A DNA stretch of 64,000 nucleotides from Girardinichthys multiradiatus (Eukaryota > Chordata > Actinopteri > Cyprinodontiformes > Goodeidae), in assembly GCF_021462225.1 (NCBI RefSeq), contig NC_061818.1:14109276-14173275 (forward strand). The letters are read 5' to 3'. The notes beneath the pieces were generated by a model, which worked only from the letters and a program-made list of their open reading frames with translations, was not told the DNA's origin and searched no databases. Positions 1-12,032 of the stretch are shown here, in pieces; positions within the stretch are counted from its first letter, which is position 1, and each line of letters begins with the position of its first letter. The position numbers and the translations under genes are program-made.

Positions 1-579
1 TTTGTTTGTTTGTTTGGTTTGTCATATTGCCATCAATACCACATTGGGGGGGGCTTTTGCACTGCATATGTAGCAGCTCCATATTAGCCGACAGCAAGGA
101 ATATGCATTACAATTAGCTTTGTAGTACTGTTGCCTCTTTTAGCCATGTCAGGTTAGCCCTAGCTAAAACACCTCAGATATCTCATATTAAATATGCGAG
201 CTAGCCACGTAAACTGTGAGCTAGCGAACATGGAAACACTCGATAGCATCTCTGTGGGTCTGGATATTTGTATTTCTTATATTATTACAAGAACTTTACA
301 CATACACGTATAGTTAAGCAAGGCTAAAAATGAGCAGCTACTGAGAAGAGGTGATTAGGTGCAGATGTTACTCCCTCGGAAATCACCAGAGCCTCTCAGT
401 AAATAGGTTAGCTAGCAGCAGAAATAACGTCTCCTACCAGGAGACCCGCCGTGACTACTGCATTACAAAAACTGCCGTCGCGCAGTCTGACATTTTCTCC
501 TAAATAAACACAGCAAACATTTCCCGGAGGAGAGGCAAGTCAGCCGCAGACAAGGCTAGCTAACACTCTGAAGGCATAC
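1..579. other. Non-coding flank, no gene seen
   Basis: No coding region is supportable here. The stretch begins with a short TTTG simple repeat. If the splice donor at 579/580 is real, this would be intron sequence of a minus-strand gene continuing off the left edge. Confidence 0.4.
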
Positions 580-1050
580 CTGGAAACGCAGCAATACAAG
601 GCCCCTCGAAGAGTGAAAGGCTGTTTTGTGACAATCCCGCTGCTGTGGCAGGAAACCCCAGCCTAGAGTGGACCGCTCCGCCGCTTTTCCCCTTAGCCTT
701 CCGAGTCCAGACAACCCCGAACCAAGCGGCGGCGGCGAAGTCGGGGGCCCCGTCACGACACCCAGATCCAGGGCCTTTTCTTCTTCTTCTTCTTCTTCTT
801 TTCTTTTGTCCTTACACCTCCAGAAATGATGAGAGCGGAGCACAATCGGGGTGCCTGTGGGTCCCGTAACAAGCGAGGTCCATACACCCCCGCCCCCTCC
901 GCTCTCTTGTTCCCCTCTCTCTCCCTCTTCTTTCACACACCGCTGAGGTGCTTCCACCTATGTCCAACTAAAACGAAACATCTCTCTCTCAAGCTTCCTT
1001 TCACGCGCGAAGACTTTTCAGGCGTCGTTTCTCGTCACTGAAATGCAGCT
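580..1050 (-). other. Candidate CpG-rich first exon and promoter region, minus strand
   Basis: This block is GC- and CpG-rich compared with its AT-rich surroundings (for example the GCGGCGGCG run near 728). On the minus strand it ends in a good splice donor, CCAG then GTATGCC, with the exon ending at 580. A minus-strand open frame (556-957) is low-complexity (runs of Glu and Gly) and has no recognisable domain, so I read the exon as probably 5' untranslated. The gene would lie to the left of the window. It could instead be a CpG-rich repeat with a chance donor. RNA evidence would settle it. Confidence 0.3.
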
Positions 1051-1334
1051 CCATTCCTCCATCAGCAGCTCCAGATATTCGTTTTCCTGTTAGACTGTTT
1101 TTTTTTTTCTTGCAACAGAAAGACCGCCTTGAAAATGCATACACACTCATATTCCTGCACCCCCTCCGTCATCTCTCTCCATCACATCCCTCCACCACCC
1201 TCCTCCTATGAAGCTTTGGCTTTTTCATTGATCTTTGCGTATTTCTGCCATAAAATCTAAAGAATAAACCAATGCTACAAATTGATTTTTTTCTTCAAAT
1301 GAACACGCAGCTTCCACTGCTCCTTTGTTCATAT

Positions 1335-2760
1335 TTCATGTCAAGTGAAAGTGAATTAGCCTGATGAAGGCACCAGGGTACAGACAATATGGAGAGGGAC
1401 CAAAGGAAGGTTATGTCTGTAATGAGCAGGGCATGCGTCAGAGAAAAATTACAGTGTACAGGTTGGAGCTCTTAGAGATAGTGAAAAAAAAAAAAAAAAT
1501 TACTAACAAACGTCAGTGACAAAAAACACAGCAGGGCAATGGAATATGGATTTCTGCTGCCGCATTTTTAGAAAGCATACAGAAGAAGAAGAAGAAGAAA
1601 TCGAACCATGCTTTGTTTGTATTTGGGTTGATGACATCACAAGAGGCAGAAGAATGGAGATGATCAGCTGATGTTAGTAAACCATAGCAAATGAAAGACC
1701 TTTGACAGATTTCAACATAGCTTAAAAGCAATCAGGTTCCATATGGGCTGCAAGGGGTCCAACCTTACATGTTTGAGCCAGAGCATGACTCCGGTGACCT
1801 GATGAAGTACAGATGTATCAGAAATGGACATAATTGACTCTAACCAGTGACCAGACTGTGACTCAAAAATAGAATAAAGAATGGATTTCCACAGCAGGGC
1901 TTCGCAAAGTACACAGTTGTCAGGACACACCTGAAACCCTACCCCCAACTCTCCTCCCAAATTTTGCTCTATGTGTATGTTGATCAATGACATTACAGGA
2001 GGGATTTTGCCCCTCCACTATTTGTACTTCTGTACTCTTTGTTGAGGCATAATTGACGTCTTCAGGGAATTTTTGCCCACCTTTATAAATTCTCCCACCT
2101 GTCCGAGCAGTTCAAAGTGGATGATGTATAAATATAAAAAAATTTAAGAAAGAAGGGAAAAAACTTTAACGAGTTGAGTTTTTTTTTCATTTAATATTTA
2201 TTTATTTATAAATATGTTATTTGGGTATAAATAATTTCTGATTTGCCATTTATGAATAAAATATAAAGAAAAACAGCTAAATTATTTGTTTCAAAATTTA
2301 AAGTACTTTTGCACCATTTTATTATCTCCATCATACATCAAAATACTAAACCACAAAGAGAAATAACCTGATACATAACGATAAAAGCACATGAGTATGA
2401 TATGGTTTGTTTATTGGTAAAAAATTGAAAAAAAGAAGCGACAAATTGACAAAAGCCAATCCAAAATGGGATTATTAAGTGAGCATAAAGATGAACTGAT
2501 GCAGAGGTGATTTGAGATGACCAGCTAGCATTACTAAACATTAAAAACACATTTCAATTAAGTTTCTTATGTTTTTGAATTGCAATGGTTTCAACTTTAC
2601 ACGTTTGAGCCAGAGTTTGACTCTGGCTGAAGCAAACAGTGACGATGATCATTTTCAGAACTTTATCTGGTTAACATCGGTTTATGTTTCACGTTAAGTG
2701 AAACATAAATAAAATACAAAGGCAATATGGGGAGGAGACGGGACTAAAAGAAAAGGCTAG
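1335..2760. repeat. Local diverged repeat pair
   Basis: Two kinds of block recur. Block B (about 1640-1800 and 2510-2650) shares GTTTGAGCCAGAG followed by TGACTC and a GATGA-CAGCT stretch. Block A (about 1335-1420 and 2688-2760) shares AAGTGAAA and CAATATGG. In the first set A precedes B and in the second B precedes A, as expected from a broken tandem array. A third, weaker block B lies near 9350-9480. I do not recognise the family. The rest of 1051-3240 is AT-rich and shows no gene. Confidence 0.45.
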
Positions 2761-3249
2761 AGTAGGATTTGGAAAAAGATAAAAGACAATATCTAAGAAA
2801 AAAGGTTTTTGCCTGCAGAAAATCAAGATGAGGCAGTGAATAGCTGTGCCTCACTATGGCGTTGTGTCACAAACACTGATTGATATAGGCAGTTGGCGCA
2901 TGCCCATTGCCGTCTCTCTTTATGTCTACAATATAAATGCTGGATTACACATGCAATAAACCCCTTCTCTTTTCCAATGGTTATAATCAGTCTGACAGAG
3001 AGAGGTATCCCAATCCTTGTGGTTTTTAGTATAACAATGACCATCAGTGGGACCCTTTGTGGGGTTCCTTGAAACGACATTGTTGAAAATAAGCGCCGTT
3101 TAACTAAATAATCTGAACTGAAACTGTGTAGTTATGCTGCTATAGGCTTAGGCTGCTGGAGGACATAATGACCACTTTCACCCTCTTCGCTACATTCTCA
3201 CACTACTCTCCAATTTTGCATTATTTGCTGTTATTTCAGCTTTTAACTT

Positions 3250-4015
3250 TGTTCTCTCTTTTCTCTTCCTAGAAGCTACATCTGGCCTGGCTCTGTGTCT
3301 ACCTGTGACACCTTTCTGGAAAGGGGAATCGTCCGAGCTTCTGCTGGCAACAACTTAATGCTCACCCTCTACCAATGATCCACATGGCCCTGTGTTTTAG
3401 TGTTTAACCCTTTCTCTCTCCTAGACATGGTGATTGACTGAGCTTTTACTGTGACTAATTATATGTGCTGTCTTTGAAAACTGGCACAGAGTTTATCTGT
3501 TCTTTCTTTCTAGGTGAAATGACTAAAGGAGCTACATCCATTAACATTTACTTTTCCTTCCCATAGAAAGTACTCCTGGATCAGTGCTTCTTTGTTCTTT
3601 TTGTGTCTCTGCTCTGTTCTCTCAAACCCCCAGTCGGTCGTGGCAGATGGCCGCTCACACTGAGCCTGGTTCTGCTGGAGGTTTCTTCCTGTTAAAAGGG
3701 AGTTTTTCCTCTCCACTGTCGCTACATGCATGCTCAGTATGAGGGATTGCTTCATAGTCAATGCCAGTGACTGTCCACTGTCTCTACATGTTCATCCAGG
3801 AGGAGTGAATGCTGCAAGTCACTGACTGGATGCAATCTGCTGGGTTTCTTTAGACGGAAAAACTTTTATCCAATTTGAATAAATAACTGAATCTAACTGC
3901 ACTGTTCAATGGTTATGATTAATTGGAATGTATGTACCTGACTGTTGAGAAGTGCCTTGAGACAACATGTGTTGTGAATTGGTGCTATATAAATAAACTG
4001 AATTGAATTGAATTT
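3250..4015 (+). mobile_element. L2-type LINE, 3' end fragment
   Basis: The segment ends with CGCTATATAAATAAA-like sequence (here TGCTATATAAATAAA) followed by a GAATT-repeat tail, the usual 3' terminus of fish L2-clade LINEs. The same 3' region occurs at 34384-34680 on the plus strand and, inverted, at 43526-44050. Shared landmarks are CTACATGCATGCTCAGTATGAGG-like sequence and a stretch beginning TTGAATAAATAACTGA. There is no open reading frame. The left boundary is approximate. Confidence 0.7.
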
Positions 4016-4119
4016 TGTGATGTCATCCAAGGCATGCATGCTTGGAAGCTTGTTTTTGGGTGGGTAGGTTTTGTCTTGATTACATAAAAACTTCAAGCAA
4101 ATAAAAACAACTGATAATG

Positions 4120-4691
4120 TCTCATATCTGGTGACGCACCATCACAGGAATAAATGACTACCTGTTGCTCTGACGTCTGTGGTCATGAAATCCTTTGAGC
4201 GACTGGTGTTAAAGCAACGGAAGGACATCACAGGCCCCTGCTGGACCCCCCGCAGTTTCCTTACCAGGCAAACAGGTGAACAGATGATGCAGTCAGTTTG
4301 AGAATACAGTTCATCCTGCACCACCTCAACCACCCAGGGACGTAAGCCAGTATACTATTTGTGGACTTCAGTTTAGCCGTCAACACCATCAACACAGACA
4401 TCCTCCACCAAAAGCTTACCCAGCTCACAGTGCCATCCTCCAACTGTCAGAAGATTACCAGCTTCCTGGCAGCAGCAGGTGAGACTGGGGAGCACCTTCA
4501 CCCACACAAGAACCATCAGCACCAGCACCCTCCAGGGGCAAGTTCTCTCCCCACTCCTCTTCTTTCTGTACAAGAAAATGACTGTACCTCAGTGTACCCA
4601 TCTGTGAAACCCCTGAAGTTGAGATGACCGTGGACTTCCGGATAATACCCCCCACACTCCCTCCCCTCACAATCCTCAACAACACTGTGCC
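4120..4691 (+). pseudogene. LINE reverse-transcriptase relic, left half
   Basis: Short in-frame pieces resemble the finger and palm region of a jockey-superfamily (CR1/Rex1-like) reverse transcriptase, such as YRPVALTSVVMKSFERLVL-like wording near 4150-4210 and MTVDFR near 4625. Frameshifts and deletions break it throughout. It is interrupted at 4692/4693 by a Tc1 element and resumes at 6291. Confidence 0.5.
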
Positions 4692-4693
4692 TA

Positions 4694-6288
4694 CAGGTCC
4701 TTCTCAAAATATTAGCATATTGTGATAAAGTTCATTATTTTCCATAATGTCATGATGAAAATTTAACATTCATATATTTTAGATTCATTGCACACTAACT
4801 GAAATATTTCAGGTCTTTTATTGTCTTAATACGGATGATTTTGGCATACAGCTCATGAAAACCCAGAATTCCTATCTCACAAAATTAGCATATCATTAAA
4901 AGGGTCTCTAAACAAGCTATGAACCTAATCATCTGAATCAACGAGTTAACTCTAAACACCTGCAAAAGATTCCTGAGGCCTTTAAAACTCCCAGCCTGGT
5001 TCATCACTCAAAACCCCAATCATGGGTAAGACTGCCGACCTGACTGCTGTCCAGAAGGCCACTATTGACACCCTCAAGCAAGAGGGTAAGACACAGAAAG
5101 AAATTTCTGAACGAATAGGCTGTTCCCAGAGTGCTGTATCAAGGCACCTCCGTGGGAAGTCTGTGGGAAGGAAAAAGTGTGGCAGAAAACGCTGCACAAC
5201 GAGAAGAGGTGACCGGACCCTGAGGAAGATTGTGGAGAAGGGCCGATTCCAGACCTTGGGGGACCTGCGGAAGCAGTGGACTGAGTCTGGAGTAGAAACA
5301 TCCAGAGCCACCGTGCACAGGCGTGTGCAGGAAATGGGCTACAGGTGCCGCATTCCCCAGGTCAAGCCACTTTTGAACCAGAAACAGCGGCAGAAGCGCC
5401 TGACCTGGGCTACAGAGAAGCAGCACTGGACTGTTGCTCAGTGGTCCAAAGTACTTTTTTCGGATGAAAGCAAATTTTGCATGTCATTCGGAAATCAAGG
5501 TGCCAGAGTCTGGAGGAAGACTGGGGAGAAGGAAATGCCAAAATGCCAGAAGTCCAGTGTCAAGTACCCACAGTCAGTGATGGTCTGGGGTGCCGTATCA
5601 GCTGCTGGTGTTGGTCCACTGTGTTTTATCAAGGGCAGGGTCAATGCAGCTAGCTATCAGGAGATTTTGGAGCACTTCATGCTTCCATCTGCTGAAAAGC
5701 TTTATGGAGATGAAGATTTCATTTTTCAGCACGACCTGGCACCTGCTCACAGTGCCAAAACCACTGGTAAATGGTTTACTGACCATGGTATCACTGTGCT
5801 CAATTGGCCTGCCAACTCTCCTGACCTGAACCCCATAGAGAATCTGTGGGATATTGTGAAGAGAACGTTGAGAGACTCAAGACCCAACACTCTGGATGAG
5901 CTAAAGGCCGCTATCGAAGCATCCTGGGCCTCCATAAGACCTCAGCAGTGCCACAGGCTGATTGCCTCCATGCCACGCCGCATTGAAGCAGTCATTTCTG
6001 CAAAAGGATTCCCGACCAAGTATTGAGTGCATAACTGTACATGATTATTTGAAGGTTGACGTTTTTTGTATTAAAAACACTTTTCTTTTATTGGTCGGAT
6101 GAAATATGCTAATTTTGTGAGATAGGAATTTTGGGTTTTCATGAGCTGTATGCCAAAATCATCTGTATTAAGACAATAAAAGACCTGAAATATTTCAGTT
6201 AGTGTGCAATGAATCTAAAATATATGAATGTTAAATTTTCATCATTACATTATGGAAAATAATGAACTAATATTTTGAGAAGGACCTG
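4694..6288 (+). mobile_element. Tc1-like transposon, family 1, copy 1 (intact transposase)
   Basis: The element starts CAGGTCCTTCTC and ends GAGAAGGACCTG, with a TA on each side (4692-4693 and 6289-6290), the Tc1/mariner target duplication. Inverted ends of about 200 bp (4694-4893 and 6104-6288) flank one intronless transposase gene. Compared with the other copies the right end lacks about 15 bp (TTTATCACAATATGC) near its outer tip, so one transposase-binding site may be damaged. It sits inside a LINE relic whose two halves flank it. Confidence 0.93.
5022..6026 (+). CDS. Tc1-family DD34E transposase, intact
   Basis: This single uninterrupted 334-residue frame encodes a cut-and-paste transposase of the Tc1 branch, which acts in the nucleus on the element's inverted ends and inserts at TA. 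The N-terminus (about 1-110) carries two helix-turn-helix units, including KEISERIGCSQSAVSRHL, and a basic GRKKCGRKR stretch that may serve as AT-hook or nuclear signal. The catalytic domain shows the first Asp in VLFSDESKF, the second in FQHDLAPAHS, and the Glu in SPDLNPIENLW. I count 34 residues between the second Asp and the Glu, hence DD34E. The length matches the usual 330-345 residues. The ATG at 5022 gives the conserved MGKTADL start. The gene looks capable of making active enzyme, although the element's own right end is slightly deleted. Confidence 0.92.
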   Translation: MGKTADLTAVQKATIDTLKQEGKTQKEISERIGCSQSAVSRHLRGKSVGRKKCGRKRCTTRRGDRTLRKIVEKGRFQTLGDLRKQWTESGVETSRATVHRRVQEMGYRCRIPQVKPLLNQKQRQKRLTWATEKQHWTVAQWSKVLFSDESKFCMSFGNQGARVWRKTGEKEMPKCQKSSVKYPQSVMVWGAVSAAGVGPLCFIKGRVNAASYQEILEHFMLPSAEKLYGDEDFIFQHDLAPAHSAKTTGKWFTDHGITVLNWPANSPDLNPIENLWDIVKRTLRDSRPNTLDELKAAIEASWASIRPQQCHRLIASMPRRIEAVISAKGFPTKY

Positions 6289-6290
6289 TA

Positions 6291-6838
6291 CTATGGATCA
6301 CCTAACTCCCTTTCTAAGGACCTCAGATGGTGCTCACACATAAACACTGTTTGGAAGAAGGCCCAGCAGAGACTGTACTCGTGCGGCAACCCAAGAAGTA
6401 CAGGAGACATCATTCAGTCTGTCCTGTGTTCGTCCATCATTGTGGCTTGGCTCATCCATACAAAACAACAGGTCCAAACCCCTCACATCTTGGACACAAA
6501 CTGTTTCAACCTTTATCTTGAGGTCGGCGCTAAACAGCACTGTTGCAAGGACCTGATGCCACAGAGACAGTTTCTTTCCCCATACTGTCTCTGTAAAGAA
6601 CACGTTATTTCTGCTGCTGAGTACCCAGATCGATACCATGCATATTTGCACCAATTCAACCATGTCTTTCTCTTTTGTAAAAACACTGTATATATACATA
6701 TTTAAAAGAAAACCTTTAAATATTTACTTTCCTTTTTATATATTTATATTTTGAATTTCTTCACTGGAACCAAATTCAGATTCTTTGTGTGCACAAACCT
6801 GGCAAATAAAGCTGATTCTGATATATCTAAAGCAAGTT
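6291..6838 (+). pseudogene. LINE relic, right half with 3' tail
   Basis: This continues the relic that stops at 4691. It has scattered reverse-transcriptase C-terminal pieces, then an AT-rich 3' end with GGCAAATAAAGCTGATTCTGAT near 6800-6822. CAAATAAA plus TGATTCTGA is a common 3' terminus of fish LINEs. No long frame survives. Confidence 0.5.
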
Positions 6839-9800
6839 GGCCAGTAGCTTTGAGTAAGCTGTGCTCACATTAAATAGACATACAGCAATCAGAGCACCTT
6901 AATGTTTGTTTCTTGAGAAAAAAATACTTGAATCCTAGTTATGCCTTCAAGACATTTATTAACTATCAGTCCATTACCACTGCCACAACAATGGAGGTGC
7001 AACAAACCTTATTTGCTGTCAAATTTATTGTGTTGTCTTTGGCTTGGCTTATCTTCACTCACACAGAGCCTGCAAGCAAGGCACAGTCTCCAGTAATCGC
7101 AATGATTTGCCCTATACCCCAATCCGTGTTGCTGCACTTTTAATATACTGCAGTGTGCCATACATGCAGCCTTTCGTTCACACACACGTGTACACAGTCA
7201 CCACAACATGCATCAATCCATAAAACTGGCATATGGGCGAAAGATGGGCCCCAGCTTTTTATTCACAAACAGGTGGTGCCCAATGTCCGTATTTAGCCAA
7301 ACACTTAACCCGTCAATCACAGGGTAACATCTCCCTGTTTCCAACCAACAGTTCAATTCATTTCATTCCCTTACAGATGCGCATCTATTTCTATCATAGT
7401 TGCCATAGCAACTGCATCACAGCACCTTAATGGAGAATAATTTTTAGACTGCATTTACTTATTTATTTTCATTGATTATTTCATGAAGGCTCTCTTTCTT
7501 TGTTGGAACAAACAAATCCCTCATGAACGGCTCGTGGTTGTCCCAATAAAAAATTTGACAGGAAGGAGCAGAGGGGCATGATGAAGGGGCTGTGATTCTG
7601 AGGGCCAACAAGCCAGGCAGCCAGGCCTGTCCAATCAACAGGAACACCTGTTGAGAAACACTCACATTCTCTCCATCACAGGCAAGGTCAGAAAATCTTC
7701 CACAGAGGAGGCTCAAAGTGCACAGATGTGAAGAAATCAAGCAGTTTGGAACACATCACAAATTTTAAAACATTGAGGGAATAGAAAAAAAATTGAAATA
7801 GAAAAGACAGGGGAGAGTAAAAACAGCACCCTTAAAAGGGTGAGGTTAAAAGGGTGAGGTTATAAGCAGTAAGTATCTCACCTGCAGTAGATTGTTGGCA
7901 TCTTCATTTTGTATGGATCAAAATTCTCATCTGGAAACGTGTGCCTTGGAGCTGTATTTAGTTTGTTTGTTGGTCCTAACAAATGTTACAGAGCACAGTG
8001 GTTCCTCAGTCAGGTTTGTTGTTAGCCTCATAGCATATTTGCATAAGTCATATTTGAACGTTTTTGGAAAACAAGAAAAATGATCACATAAAATTTGTTA
8101 TTGATATTCTACCAGTAAGCCAAAATATGACTTATGCAATTATGCTATGAAAACTAATAAAACTAATAAAAACTAATAAAAAACATCCTATTGTTGACAG
8201 ACTACATATCCAGCCTTTCAGTGCTACTAACTACTTTGCCCAGTTTTCTTTCACATAAATGCTCTCATATGTTTGTTATTGCTTGCACCTCCACCACTAA
8301 CATATGACATCAGCCTATTTTAATCCATGAATCCAGATGAGTTGGTCCCTGAGGGTGAAGCTAACTGCAAGCTTGAGTAGGGGCCAAGACTAAAGCGCTC
8401 TTCAGCTGTCTTCACTTCAGTCTCAGCAACCGCAGAATAGGTTAACACTATTTTCTTTAACCTTTAAAGTGTCATGTTTACATTAGATGGTTATTTATGA
8501 AGAAATTGATTATTATTAATTATACAGGAAAATAGATAGGAGGCATTGCACCATCAATAATTTTACCGTGTAATTTACTAAAATGAGCATTAGGCAGTGT
8601 AAACACCTACTGGTTTAAGTGAACACAGTTATATTAATTGAAGCTTTGACTTACTTTTCTGTTGGGTAGGCTAGTTCTTCTGAAAATACATTACAAGTTC
8701 TGTTCTTAGTATATGTTTCACACAGGAAGACCAGCAGGGGTGAACAGCCTCCAACCATCAGCTGTTGTGTAAAAAAAAAAAATCTACTTCTTAGTAAAAA
8801 AACGTTCCACTGGCAACATGATAACGATTCAAACGTTAAAAAAATGTCATTCAAATAAACTGCTGTAATGATATTAAGATTGGAATTGTTTTCATACAGT
8901 AGAAGGTTCTCTTTTTTATATATTTTTAGGCTTTCAAGCTCTTCTTTTATGGAATATGTTGGATTTTGAAACGTTTGAAGCCCTTTGGAAATCTAAGGAG
9001 ATTTAGATTCTTCATGTAATAAACCCAGAAACTAAGGCGTTAGCAAAACTAGCTGTGCCAAGCATGCTACATACACTAATCACTAGCATAAAATGCTAAA
9101 GACAGTTTGACAGGTCAACCCAGTAACAATTTTATCTTTGTTTTAAAACACTATAACCCTGCTGTACAGTGACTGCTCTCATACAGTCGTCAGATTTTGC
9201 TTCTGCTCCTAATACTAATAATTGAGTAGCTACTGCTTGCAACAGGAAGGTGAGAAAAAAATATTTTGTATACTTCAAGGATAAATTGGAAGTCGGCCAA
9301 CATATTCTGAATCTCTAACCCCAAACCATGAGGCGTGCTGGTATTGGTGGCGAAGCTGAAGTAAACGGTGATGATTATAACGATCCTAACCAACTAGCTA
9401 ACCTTAACATCTACTGATGAAGAATTTTAGGCATGAGAATCATGTACAAAGCAAAACTATTACAGCTGTGTTAGTAAACTATATTTGTTTCTATTTTTAT
9501 AGACCCTTACTTTTCTGTGGTATTTACTCAGACTAGAAATGTACCTTCTCTTTACATGTTTTGCATCATTTGTGGGATGAAATTCTTTTTAAATAGCCGT
9601 AAATGCAAATGGGCCCAAGGTTTAAGGCCTTTTTCGTGCTTCCAAGTCTATATAACCTTTTAATAGAACCTCAGTTCAAAAATCCTGAACTATCCCGTTA
9701 TTAATTTTCCTTTTAAGGAAAACCAACTTTTCTAATTTTACACATAGGTTTGCAGAAACTGCTGCGGAATAAAAACAAAAGCCACTACATGTCTGCACCG

Positions 9801-10480
9801 GTTTCTCACAATCTTTATACAGATCTGAGCAAATATCCGTCCTGAAAAAAAAATCCCTTGACAAGTTTAAACTAAGTCCATCACCTAAAATTGATTAGTT
9901 ATTTGTCTGTTTTTATACAAAGGGTTCACGGGACTAAAAGGCTGTAAAATTGTACGTTGAACAATCAAAAGGACAGGTGATAAAATCTCAACTGGAACTT
10001 CTGCGACATGGCTCCAGCACATGTGGAGATGGAACAATGGCTAAGTGCCTGCACTTTGTGCTCACTGGTCAACTGGAATACAATCTAGTTTTTCAGTTTC
10101 ACTCTAAGGGTAAAGTGTGATGCTACTTAGAAAGGTATTTCCTGGTGCTGGTGCTTTGGGAACATGTTCTTTCAGGGAACAACTGGGAACACTGTAAAAC
10201 TGTTGGTTCATATAAACATTTATGGCACAAACCATACTTTTGATTTTTATCAAATACTACAACATTGTGCAATGGTTTTAAATCATTCTTGTTCATACTT
10301 TGTTCATAATCATTTAGAATTGTATAGATCAATAGTGCTCAAGGCTTTCTGAAGGACTTTGGCTGCTTTTAACTCGTTTTCTATTAGGCCCAGTACACGG
10401 CATTTAACACCGTTGGATGCATGTTTTTGGAGAGCCCTTCCTTTTGCCCTGTTTGTGTTTATATATACAGTCCATACACT
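6839..10480. other. Non-coding AT-rich interval
   Basis: No gene is supportable. Open frames are all short, lack recognisable motifs and show no consistent codon bias. There is a small tandem duplication, AAAAGGGTGAGGTT, near 7830-7862. A diverged copy of the left-end repeat block lies near 9350-9480 (AGCTG-GTTAGTAAAC and CTGAAG-AAACGGTGA). Confidence 0.5.
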
Positions 10481-10539
10481 ACCAGTCAAACGTTTTAGAT
10501 ACACTTTTTCATTAACGGGTCTCTTTATTTTAATGACTA

Positions 10540-12032
10540 CACTGCTCAAAAAAATAAAGGGAACACTCAAATAACACATCCTAGATCTGAACGAATGAAA
10601 TATTCTCATTGAATACTTTGTTCTGTACAAAGTTGAATGTGCTGACAACAAAATCACACAAAAATCATCAATGGAAATCAAATTTATTAACCAATGGAGG
10701 CCTGGATTTGGAGTCACACACAAAATTAAAGTGGAAAAACACACTACAGGCTGATCCAACTTTGATGTAATGTCCTTAAAACAAGTCAAAATGAGGCTCA
10801 GTATTGTGTGTGGCCTCCATGTGCCTGTATGATCTCCCTACAATGCCTGGGCATGCTCCTGATGAGACGGTGGATGGTCTCCTGAGGGATCTCCTCCCAG
10901 ACCTGGACTAAAGCATCCACCAACTCCTGGACAGTCTGTGGTGCAACGTGACGTTGGTGGATGGAGCGAGACATGATGTCCCAGATGTGCTCAATCGGAT
11001 TCAAGTCTGGGGAACGGGCGGGCCAGTCCATAGCTTCAATGTCTTCATCTTGCAGGAACTGCTGACACACTCCAGCCACATGAGGTCTAGCATTGTCCTG
11101 CATTAGGAGGAACCCAGGGCCAACCGCACCAGCATATGGTCTCACAAGGGGTCTGAGGATCTCATCTCGGTACCTAATGGCAGTCAGGTTACCTCTGGCG
11201 AGCACATGGAGGGCCATGCAGCCCTCCAAAGAAATGCCACCCCACCCCTTTACTGACCCACTGCCAAACCAGTCATGCTGAAAGATGTTGCAGGCAGCAG
11301 ATCACTCTCCACGGTGTCTCCAGACTCTGTCACGTCTGTCACATGTGCTCAGTGTGAACCTGCTTTCATCTGTGAAGAGCACAGGGCGCCAGTGGCAAAT
11401 TTGCCAATCCTGGTGTTCTCTGGCAAATGCCAAGCGTCCTGCACGGTGTTGGGCTGTGAGCACAACCCCCATTTGTGGACGTCGGGCCCTCATACCATCC
11501 TCATGGAGTCGGTTTCTAACCGTTTGTGCAGACACATGCACATTTGTGGCCTGCTGGAGGTCATTTTGCAGGGCTCTGGCAGTGCTCCTCCTGTTCCTCC
11601 TTGCACAAAGGCGGAGGTAGGCGGGTCCTGCTGCTGGGTTGTTGCCCTCCTACGGCCTCCTCCACGTCTCCTGGTGTACTGGCCTGTCTCCTGGTAGAGC
11701 CTCCAGGCTCTGGACACTACGCTGACAGACACAGCAAACCTTCTTGTCACAGCTAGCATTGATGTGCCATCCTGGATGAGCTGCACTACCTGAGCCACTT
11801 GTGTGGGTTGTAGAGTCCGTCTCATGCTACCACGAGTGTGAAAGCACCACCAACATTCAGAAGTGACCAAAACATCAGCCAGAAAGCAAAGGTACTGAGA
11901 AGTGGTCTGTGGTCCCCACCTGCAGAACCACTCCTTTATTGAGTGTGTCTTGCTAATCGCCAAAGATTTTCCTTGATTTACTTGGAGTTACGTTGTGTTG
12001 TTTCAGTGTTTCCTTTATTTTTTTGACCAGTG
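10540..12032 (-). mobile_element. Tc1-like transposon, family 2
   Basis: The ends read CACTGCTCAAAAAAATAAAG on the left and the complement of CACTGGTCAAAAAAATAAAG on the right, each bordered by TA (10538-10539 and 12033-12034). The body carries a decayed transposase on the minus strand. It inserted into the older element at 10482-12495, whose two halves flank it. Confidence 0.9.
10798..11825 (-). pseudogene. Tc1-family transposase, broken (family 2)
   Basis: The frame starts at the ATG at 11825 ([20 protein letters not shown], helix-turn-helix). It shifts frame near 11600 after a [11 protein letters not shown] stretch and then continues through the catalytic domain. First Asp: VLFTDESRF. Second Asp: LLMQDNARPH. 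Glu: SPDLNPIEHIW. The catalytic half is one frame apart from a single TGA at 11304-11302, in HRGE-stop-SAAC, where related enzymes have Arg. This fits CGA to TGA decay of a methylated CpG. With one frameshift and one nonsense codon it cannot encode a working enzyme. Confidence 0.88.

Noticed and set aside
556..957. 133-codon minus-strand frame as a protein
   Set aside because: Low-complexity Glu and Gly runs, no domain, and it reads across a good splice donor. More likely an untranslated exon.
3510..3761. 83-codon minus-strand frame
   Set aside because: It lies in the 3' untranslated end of an L2 LINE and recurs, antisense, in other L2 copies.
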